A program made the position numbers and the translations under genes. A DNA stretch of 5,745 nt from an uncultured Bacilli bacterium (lineage in GTDB: Bacteria; Bacillota_I; Bacilli_A; RFN20; CAG-631). Numbering within the stretch: position 1 is the first letter of the stretch; each line of letters starts with the position of its first letter. The notes beneath the pieces were generated by a model. It was not told where the DNA came from, did not search any database, and was given only the letters and a program-made list of their open reading frames with translations. Below are positions 1-4,389 of this stretch, one piece after another. The stretch lies in NCBI GenBank assembly GCA_934201705.1, contig CAKPXF010000038.1, positions 1 to 5,745 on the forward strand. The letters are read 5' to 3'.

Positions 1-1
1 T

Positions 2-88
2 TTTAGTGGTATTTTTATGATGGAAAAAGGCTATAAAAAAATTTTTTTACAAATTATAGATAATAACCATATTAAATACTTTTTGTAG
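2..88 (+). CDS. Possible C-terminal tail of an upstream gene (partial)
   Basis: An open frame enters from the left edge and runs about 28 codons to TAG at 86-88. The translation ends GYKKIFLQIIDNNHIKYFL. No start or family can be assigned. A frame this short in AT-rich DNA could be chance, although none of the other frames checked stays open from the edge over the same span. It could be the end of a real gene or part of the decayed mobile-element flank. Confidence 0.2.
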   Translation, partial: FSGIFMMEKGYKKIFLQIIDNNHIKYFL

Positions 89-171
89 CATTACATTACC
101 ACTGATTTTAACACAAAAACATTAATTTTCTATGGGTAAAAAAGCAATTATATTTTTTTATTTTAATATAA

Positions 172-180
172 TGATATAAT
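172..180 (+). promoter_or_regulatory. Extended -10 promoter element upstream of the transposase
   Basis: TGATATAAT is a perfect TATAAT with the upstream TG of an extended -10. It lies 19 bases before the ATG at 200. The position 17 bp upstream is only a T-run, so there is no good -35. The Shine-Dalgarno match before the ATG is weak (TAGG), which fits poor expression. Confidence 0.35.
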
Positions 181-199
181 TTGAATATAGGTAAAAATT

Positions 200-868
200 A
201 TGGAATACGCTAGGAATTATGAAGAACAATTATTTTTAAGAACAAATGTTGTAGGTTATGCAAAAAAGTTTAAAGATAACATTATTAAGGCATTTAGAAT
301 TAATAGACTATTTGCTGAAAACAAAATAAAAAAATATAATAATTGTAAAGAGACACTTGAAGAAAAAGGTAAAATATCAATTCAAAAACTATTTGAAATA
401 TATTGGACTGAATTTGAAAAAAAATATCATTCACAATTAATAAGAAGTTCTATAAAAGAAAATGTTGAAGCAGTTAATCAAACATTTAATTATATGGCAC
501 TTAAAGCTGGAAAATTGAAAGAATATAAATTTGGTTTTATTTCTACTCTTCACACATTTGGAAGAGATTTAAAATTCAATCCACATCTTCATGTGTTGGT
601 AGCTGAATGTATTATTGATAAACAAAATAATGTTAAAAACTACAATCATTTTCACTATGAATTAATGAGGAAATCATTTCAAAAAGCTTTATTAGATTTA
701 CTTACTAAAAAAATTAACACAATTGAATTTAGGAAAATTAAAAACTTAATATACAAGGAAAGCAATCAAGGTTTTTATGTATATGGTCCGCCTATACAAG
801 CCAAAGATTTAAATGATAGTAAAGAACTAGTTAAATATATTGTAAGATATGCATGTCATCAGCTATAA
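200..868 (+). pseudogene. IS91-family transposase, 5' fragment (HUH and Y2 motifs)
   Basis: This is the N-terminal part of a two-tyrosine HUH transposase, the nuclease that nicks DNA and forms a 5'-phosphotyrosine link in rolling-circle-like transposition. Residues about 61-90 (starting IQKLFEIYWTEFEKKY) match the family's N-terminal helical region. The core then follows: LHTFGRDLKFNPHLHVLV, with the metal-binding HUH pair H129/H131. Near the end is KYIVRYACH, with Y213 and Y217 as the YxxxY catalytic pair. Family members carry a cysteine-rich zinc-binding segment of roughly 80-90 residues between the ENVE-type helix and the AVNQTF-type region. Here E90 is followed directly by A91, so that segment seems deleted near base 470. 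Reading ends at TAA 866-868 because of a probable one-base deletion at 859-861: adding a C after CAT gives HPAISQSRI in the next frame. Residues 1-60 are not a part of the family I recognise. Confidence 0.8.
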
Positions 869-1293
869 GTCAAAGTCGAATAACTAATGTCGACTTTAAG
901 AATAATACCATTTCTTATTACTATGATCCTCATGAAGATTTAAATACTAAAAAAGATAATAAGATTGGTAGGCAATTTGTCACCTAACATATTTTTTATT
1001 TTATCAAAAAGCTTATTATCCATATTCCTGATACAGGAAAGCATAATATTTGTTATTATGGTTTTTACGCTAACAAAGCAAAACAAAGGCCTATTATTAG
1101 AACTATTAAATGGCCTTTATACCATAGTAAAGTTATTATACAAATGATTACTGAACTTTCTTGGAGAAATAAGATATTGAAATCCTTCAACTATGATATA
1201 CTTATGTGTGATAGATGTGGTAAAACACTTATTTTAGTTCCAGATATGTGTTTTATTCCCAAAAGATTAAAGAGGAAACGATGCTATGGCTAA
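862..1293 (+). pseudogene. IS91-family transposase, 3' fragment (frameshifted, nonsense codon)
   Basis: This continues the transposase in frame 1. It reads AISQSRITNVDFKNNTISYY, then ...GRQFVT, a TAA stop at 985-987, and HIFYFIKKLIIHIPDTGKHN followed by ICYYGFYANKAK. The family's C-terminal part has the same order: HxAIS-SRI, a beta-rich stretch ending in VT, a helix, and a (R/C)YYGFxAN motif. The stop therefore looks like a point mutation of one sense codon within otherwise good coding sequence. A last CxxC (MCDRCGKTLILV, TGT at 1207 and 1216) is followed by a basic tail, PKRLKRKRCYG. The stop at 1291-1293 overlaps the next gene's ATG by 8 bases. The open frame at 965-1147 in another phase is a shadow of this fragment. 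Confidence 0.8.
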
Positions 1294-1585
1294 ATATGTG
1301 CATAGAGTTGATAAAAGGCCTTTAACTATTGAAGAAAAAAGAACTTTTGTACAGTTTGTTAATGAACAACATGATGAAGAGATTGGTCAATTGGATATTG
1401 ATGAGTTTGCAAAGTTGGAATTATATGATGAAACAGTAACATTTGAATGTAGTTATTGCCATGAAAAAATAGTTGTTGATTTTGATATTGTTAGAAAAAA
1501 TTTGCCCAAAAATAAGAATTTGCTTCCTTTTATTAGATGCCAATTCTGGCAACAAAGGAACAATGTTGCCAGAAGAAATAATTAG
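1286..1585 (+). CDS. Small CxxC (zinc-ribbon-like) protein coupled to the IS91-like transposase; C-terminus frameshifted
   Basis: I do not recognise this 99-residue protein by family. Its ATG overlaps the transposase stop (ATGGCTAA) and is preceded by AGAGG at 1271-1275, so the two genes look translationally coupled. The first part is acidic and helical. CSYC (C55, C58) and a conserved-looking DFDIVRKNLPKNKNLLPFIRC follow. The end reads RCQFWQQRNNVARRNN, but restoring two bases (TG) at about 1547-1549 gives RCQFCGNKGTMLPEEIIRKD and a stop at 1593-1595. That would be a 103-residue protein with paired CxxC motifs (C55/C58 and C85/C88), typical of a four-cysteine zinc ribbon. The gene is therefore probably a recent pseudogene. 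The restored ending is inference, but a second CxxC-G in the shifted frame is hard to get by chance. An accessory role for the element is suggested only by the overlap. Confidence 0.6.
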   Translation: MAKYVHRVDKRPLTIEEKRTFVQFVNEQHDEEIGQLDIDEFAKLELYDETVTFECSYCHEKIVVDFDIVRKNLPKNKNLLPFIRCQFWQQRNNVARRNN

Positions 1586-1589
1586 AAAA

Positions 1590-1615
1590 GATTAGGATTG
1601 TAACTGTAACTAATC
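1590..1615 (+). repeat. Inverted repeat GATTAG/CTAATC after the small CxxC gene
   Basis: GATTAG (1590-1595) pairs with CTAATC (1610-1615) across a 14-base loop that includes a tandem GTAACT GTAACT (1600-1611). ATTTTTG follows. The left arm includes the restored TAG stop of the small CxxC gene. It may be a weak terminator or part of the subterminal palindromes typical near the replication-origin end of IS91 elements. The sequence does not decide between them. Confidence 0.3.
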
Positions 1616-1628
1616 ATTTTTGTGCTTT

Positions 1629-1655
1629 AGGTTGATTAACTTCAACCTTTTTTTT
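1629..1655 (+). terminator. Rho-independent terminator
   Basis: A 7-bp stem, AGGTTGA (1629-1635) with TCAACCT (1642-1648), has a 6-base loop and runs directly into eight Ts (1648-1655). It follows the transposase/CxxC unit and separates it from the toxin-antitoxin promoter. It could also be a hairpin of the mobile-element end. Confidence 0.65.
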
Positions 1656-1723
1656 GCTTTTATTGCCATTACAATACAATTTCCTAGAAAATAAATTTTC
1701 AAATACATTATGTGGCTATTATA

Positions 1724-1752
1724 TAGACATTGGGCACATTTCTTGATATAAT
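1724..1752 (+). promoter_or_regulatory. Promoter of the toxin-antitoxin operon
   Basis: The -35 TAGACA (1724-1729) matches TTGACA at five of six positions. A 17-bp spacer leads to a perfect TATAAT (1747-1752) with an extended TGA in front. A strong GGAGG (1766-1770) lies 7 bases before the ATG at 1778. ATGTG (1710-1714) and CACAT (1735-1739) form an inverted pair around the -35, and ACATTATGT (1705-1713) is a short palindrome. Either could be the operator, since RelB-type antitoxins usually repress their own promoters. The operator assignment is a guess. Confidence 0.7.
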
Positions 1753-1777
1753 TTAATAAAAAAATGGAGGGTAAAAA

Positions 1778-2074
1778 ATGAAAGCTAGTGTTAATATTAA
1801 AATGGATGTATCCTTAAGAGATCAAGCAAGGGAGTTGTTAGCAAAAATGGGCTTAGATATGACTACTGCCGTAAATATGTTTTTACTTACAGTAGTTAAA
1901 GAAAAAAAAATACCATTTGAAATTAAAGCCACTTCTTCAAATGATGAAGAAAGTAAATATGAAGAATTTTTTGCTCAAAAAATAAAAATTGCAGAGCAAC
2001 AAGAGAAAGCAGGAATGATGCGTGATTTTGATACTTTTGTCTCTGAGGTAGATAATTTTTATGGAGAAAAATAA
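1778..2074 (+). CDS. Type II antitoxin, RelB/DinJ family
   Basis: This 98-residue protein should neutralise the toxin encoded just downstream and bind the operon promoter as a ribbon-helix-helix dimer. Residues 1-47 look like an RHH domain of the RelB/DinJ type. A short strand (ASVNIKMDVS) is followed by a helix (RDQARELLAKMG), a second helix (TTAVNMFLLTVVKEK), and then IPFEI, a characteristic ending of this domain. Residues 50-98 are charged and probably disordered until they wrap the toxin. The start is well supported by GGAGG with 7-base spacing and by a good promoter. The last 14 bases overlap the toxin gene, the normal antitoxin-first order. The length is usual for the family. I give no symbol because relB and dinJ types cannot be separated here. 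Confidence 0.88.
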   Translation: MKASVNIKMDVSLRDQARELLAKMGLDMTTAVNMFLLTVVKEKKIPFEIKATSSNDEESKYEEFFAQKIKIAEQQEKAGMMRDFDTFVSEVDNFYGEK

Positions 2075-2390
2075 GTATAAAGTAGTAATTTTAAAGCAAG
2101 CAGAAAATGATATAGTTGAAATTTTGAATTATATTTCATTAAAATTAAATAACCCCACTGCTGCCATGAGACTATGGAATAATATAAAAGATGCTATTTC
2201 TCGCGTGAAATTATTTCCATATGCGATGCCACTTATAAAAAATGAATATCTCACATTAAATAATGAATATCGTAGAGTAAATGTAAATAATTATGTAATT
2301 ATATATAAAATAAAAAAAGACGAAATTCATATAATTGCAATATTATATGCACCTTCTAATATAATGGAATCTATTTTAAATAGATTATAA
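2061..2390 (+). CDS. Type II toxin, RelE/ParE superfamily
   Basis: This is a 109-residue toxin of the RelE/ParE fold. Relatives either cleave mRNA at the ribosome or poison gyrase, and the sequence does not tell which. Visible family features are KVVILKQAENDIVEILNYIS (N-terminal strand and the A-x2-DI helix), NPTAA, a LFPYAMPLI turn, EYRRVNVNNYVIIYKI (core strands with R71, R72, Y78 and Y82), and a last strand, IHIIAILYAPSNI. Relatives usually end this strand with a Y-x-R-D or YGKRD-like motif whose arginine matters for activity. Here it is YAPSN, so activity may be reduced or the specificity different. The gene overlaps the antitoxin by 14 bases, has GAGG at 2045-2048, and is followed by a strong terminator. 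No frameshift or stop is seen, so the pair looks complete. Confidence 0.87.
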   Translation: MEKNKYKVVILKQAENDIVEILNYISLKLNNPTAAMRLWNNIKDAISRVKLFPYAMPLIKNEYLTLNNEYRRVNVNNYVIIYKIKKDEIHIIAILYAPSNIMESILNRL

Positions 2391-2412
2391 TTCATTAACA
2401 TATTTATAAACT

Positions 2413-2444
2413 AAAAGAGTATTGCTTCAGCAATACTCAATTTT
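2413..2444. terminator. Bidirectional terminator between the convergent operons
   Basis: A perfect 9-bp stem, GAGTATTGC (2417-2425) with GCAATACTC (2430-2438), has a TTCA loop. It is flanked by AAAA on the left (2413-2416) and AATTTT on the right (2439-2444). Read on plus it ends the toxin transcript. Read on minus the flank gives TTTT and it ends the AraC/membrane-protein transcript. It lies 26 bases past the toxin stop and 10 bases past the membrane-protein stop. Confidence 0.85.
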
Positions 2445-2448
2445 GCAT

Positions 2449-3303
2449 TTAGATATCTTGGCTTTCTTCATAATCCTTTAAGCCTTTATGGTATATTTCT
2501 TTATAATCATTTTTATCAATTAAGCCTTCATAGGTGTTAATTACAAATAAAACATTAATCAATGATGAATAAACATTTTGAAACATGATTATTAAAATCA
2601 TTGTTATAATTAAAGGAGCTCCTATAAAAATTAAAAGTAAAGCATATAAGAAATTAGTTATTATAAAAATAAATAAAGCAGGTATTAATTTTGAAATCAT
2701 TAGTAAAAAGCTATTTTTTATCAATTGAATTTTATTATTTTTAAACACCATTAATTGAACTAGTATAAATGGTTTAGCTAGCATATAAATCAATAAAAAT
2801 AAGGTACTAATTATTAAAGCAAATAGTTTCATGTACTTATTAATAGCTAAAAAATAATAAGCACCATAGTTTAAAAGCAAAAAGAATATTAATACACCTT
2901 CAATAAAATAAATTATTAAAAACTTTAAAATGTTTTGCTTTATACCAATAAAATAATCTTTAAACCTAGCTCCTTCATTAAAGGCTAATTTAATTATTAT
3001 ATTATAAATGCCAGATATCCCAATACCTAAAAAGCTAATACTAAATATTAACAAAATCCCACAGCTTAATAATAATTGCATTATTTCACTACTATTAATT
3101 GATTCACTTGTAATTAATTTGTAGTATCTAGTATAGGTTGAAAGAATTATATAAATAGTTGGCGCTAAAAATAAAAATGAAAATAAGCCTGTGTAAAATA
3201 AAAGTAATAGATTTTCCTTGAAAATATAGAAAAACTGCTTAAATCTTGTTTCTGGTAGCTTAATTTTATCATTGCCAAACATTAATTTATTAAATAAACT
3301 CAT
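2449..3303 (-). CDS. Polytopic membrane protein, tentatively YesL/DUF624-like
   Basis: This is a 284-residue, strongly hydrophobic protein with about six predicted transmembrane segments (near 31-53, 75-97, 125-145, 160-182, 205-225 and 228-250). It has a charged N-terminus and a C-terminal cytoplasmic-looking tail ending in YEESQDI. There is no signal peptide and no catalytic motif. The loop NEGARFKDYFIGIKQNILKF and the general plan recall YesL (DUF624) proteins, which are often next to AraC regulators and sugar transporters in Bacillota. That match is from memory of the pattern, and this protein is longer than B. subtilis YesL. Its ATG overlaps the TGA of the AraC gene as ATGA (3300-3303), with GAGG at 3314-3317 on the complement, so the two are co-transcribed and probably coupled. 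Its function is unknown. A role in the envelope or in signalling to the regulator would be speculation. Confidence 0.8.
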   Translation of the reverse strand: MSLFNKLMFGNDKIKLPETRFKQFFYIFKENLLLLFYTGLFSFLFLAPTIYIILSTYTRYYKLITSESINSSEIMQLLLSCGILLIFSISFLGIGISGIYNIIIKLAFNEGARFKDYFIGIKQNILKFLIIYFIEGVLIFFLLLNYGAYYFLAINKYMKLFALIISTLFLLIYMLAKPFILVQLMVFKNNKIQLIKNSFLLMISKLIPALFIFIITNFLYALLLIFIGAPLIITMILIIMFQNVYSSLINVLFVINTYEGLIDKNDYKEIYHKGLKDYEESQDI

Positions 3304-4094
3304 TTTTTATTTTCCTCAAAAAAAGCAATTTCTTTATGAGAATTTGACATTTTATATTCTCTTACAAAATCCTTAGGATTTTTATGCATTTGCTCTTTAA
3401 AAACAATTCCAAAATGTGAAGGAGAAGCAAAGCCTGAACGAGAAGCAATTTCACTAATTGAATAATCTGAATTTTTTAATAAATCAATAGCATAGTTTAA
3501 TTTTTCTTGAATTATATAGTCCTTTATTGATATTCCCATTTTCTCTTTAAACATTCGTCTAAAGTAGTCATAATTAAATCCGAAAGATTTAGCAATTAAG
3601 TTAACCTTAATATTTTTCATGCAATTAAGTTTAATAAAATTAATTATATATTCAATTTTATCATCACTTTGCTTTGCAATATCATTTAAGCCTCTTTTAA
3701 TTTTTAAAACTATTTGTTCAGTTAAAAGATTTAGCATTCTACCATAATATTGCTTTTGACTTTTCATTTCATCTTGAATTAATAATAATTCGTTTAAAAT
3801 GTTAAAGTTTGCATTATCATACAATCTACTTTTAAACTTAATTGAATCATTTAAAATATCAAAGCCAATATAAATTAGCTTAACATTTTCATTACCAATT
3901 TCATTATGATTGCTATTTGGTTCAATAATTGAGAAGGTGTTTTCTTTAAAATCATATGTCACATTATTAATAGTTGTTTTGCCAGTTCCTGAAATATAAA
4001 AAACTATTTCATAGCATGGATGCTTATGAGTTTTAACAATATATGGATCCTTATAATCTTGGCATACAACAAATTTTAATTCACAATCAAACAT
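3300..4094 (-). CDS. AraC/XylS-family transcriptional regulator with N-terminal cupin
   Basis: This is a 264-residue DNA-binding regulator. Residues about 5-85 form a cupin-like sensing domain (KTHKHPCYEIVFYISGTGK, then ENTFSIIEPNSNHNE). The last 110 residues or so hold the two helix-turn-helix motifs: NIKVNLIAKSFGFNYDYFRR, and the classic AraC signature YSISEIASRSGFASPSHFG, FKEQMHKNPKDFVREY. The usual 'P-x-x-F/Y-R' ending is present. I choose the ATG at 4094-4092. A GTG nine bases upstream (4103) would add MIK, but that GTG lies inside the AGGTGA that serves as the Shine-Dalgarno for the ATG. The gene is first in a two-gene operon with the membrane protein and divergent from the surface-protein gene, so control of both is a reasonable inference. 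The ligand is unknown, and no transport genes are visible to hint at a sugar. Confidence 0.93.
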   Translation of the reverse strand: MFDCELKFVVCQDYKDPYIVKTHKHPCYEIVFYISGTGKTTINNVTYDFKENTFSIIEPNSNHNEIGNENVKLIYIGFDILNDSIKFKSRLYDNANFNILNELLLIQDEMKSQKQYYGRMLNLLTEQIVLKIKRGLNDIAKQSDDKIEYIINFIKLNCMKNIKVNLIAKSFGFNYDYFRRMFKEKMGISIKDYIIQEKLNYAIDLLKNSDYSISEIASRSGFASPSHFGIVFKEQMHKNPKDFVREYKMSNSHKEIAFFEENKK

Positions 4095-4211
4095 TTTTAT
4101 CACCTAATTTAATATTACTTTTTATGTGTCTATAAATCAATAACAAAAATAATAAATAGTCTTATTCTTTATATTATTATTTCTAAATTTTTATAATCTT
4201 TATAATAAATT

Positions 4212-4359
4212 AACATACAATTTTTAACATAATTGCTACATTTTGACCAAATTTTATAATTTTTAAGACTTTTTTACTAAAATAATACAATATATAAGAC
4301 AAATTACTTTTAACTAATTGTTAGTATAAAAACAATTATTTATAATAAATTTGTATGTT
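4212..4359. repeat. Distant inverted pair AACATACAA / TTGTATGTT
   Basis: AACATACAA (4212-4220) is the exact reverse complement of TTGTATGTT (4351-4359). Three further bases match past one mismatch on the inner side of each. The two sites lie about 130 bp apart. The right copy covers the expected transcription start of the surface gene, and the left copy lies next to the weak candidate promoter of the AraC gene. This is how looping operator half-sites are often arranged, but no binding is shown. Confidence 0.35.
4313..4346 (+). promoter_or_regulatory. Promoter of the surface-protein gene, with an inverted repeat over the -35
   Basis: The -35 TTGTTA (4318-4323) matches TTGACA at four of six positions. 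A 17-bp spacer leads to a perfect TATAAT (4341-4346). The start of transcription would be near 4353, giving a leader of about 37 bases with AAAGGAG (4375-4381) placed 8 bases before the ATG. ACTAA-TTG-TTAGT (4313-4325) is a perfect 5-bp inverted repeat on top of the -35 and could be a repressor site. Confidence 0.6.
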
Positions 4360-4389
4360 CAATTAAAAATAATGAAAGGAGTTTACATT

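Larger units (their letters stand above)
200..1655 (+). mobile_element. Degenerate IS91-like element
   Basis: This region holds a broken IS91-type transposase, a small CxxC protein gene overlapping its stop, and two hairpins downstream. IS91-family elements transpose by a rolling-circle-like process through a HUH/two-tyrosine transposase. They usually lack terminal inverted repeats and target duplications, so the true ends cannot be read here. The coordinates run from the transposase start to the last hairpin and are a minimum guess. The transposase has lost an internal domain and carries a frameshift and a nonsense codon. The copy should therefore be inactive on its own, although an intact relative elsewhere could in principle act on its ends. 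Confidence 0.6.
4104..4389. promoter_or_regulatory. Divergent AT-rich regulatory region
   Basis: This is the gap between the AraC operon and the surface-protein gene, with no coding frame of note. It holds four exact copies of TTTATAAT on plus (4190-4197, 4199-4206, 4253-4260 and 4339-4346), the last containing the -10 of the surface gene. A 13-base direct repeat, TTTATAATAAATT, lies at 4199-4211 and 4339-4351. A 9-bp inverted pair lies at 4212-4220 and 4351-4359. On the AraC side no promoter stands out. The best minus-strand candidate reads TTGTAT (about 4220-4215) with an ATTATA/TATAAA-like box near 4190-4197, which is weak. Base composition alone makes some of these repeats likely by chance. 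Confidence 0.5.

Noticed and set aside
31..59. CTATAA/TTATAG hairpin around A7T7 as a terminator
   Set aside because: It has almost no GC in the stem, lies inside the possible upstream reading frame, and is not followed by a T-run.
5..103. 7-bp inverted pair AGTGGTA (5-11) / TACCACT (97-103) as a possible mobile-element end
   Set aside because: It is short, in AT-rich DNA, both arms lie upstream of the transposase, and IS91-type elements do not normally have terminal inverted repeats.
965..1147. 60-residue open frame on the plus strand
   Set aside because: It overlaps the transposase 3' fragment in another phase, has no Shine-Dalgarno, and its translation resembles nothing; the frame 1 reading is the family-like one.
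1286..1595. Programmed frameshifting to make the full zinc ribbon
   Set aside because: There is no slippery heptamer or stimulatory structure at 1541-1550; a 2-base deletion explains the lost cysteine better.
4095..4103. GTG at 4103 as the start of the AraC gene
   Set aside because: The GTG is part of the AGGTGA Shine-Dalgarno of the ATG at 4094, and nothing convincing precedes the GTG itself.
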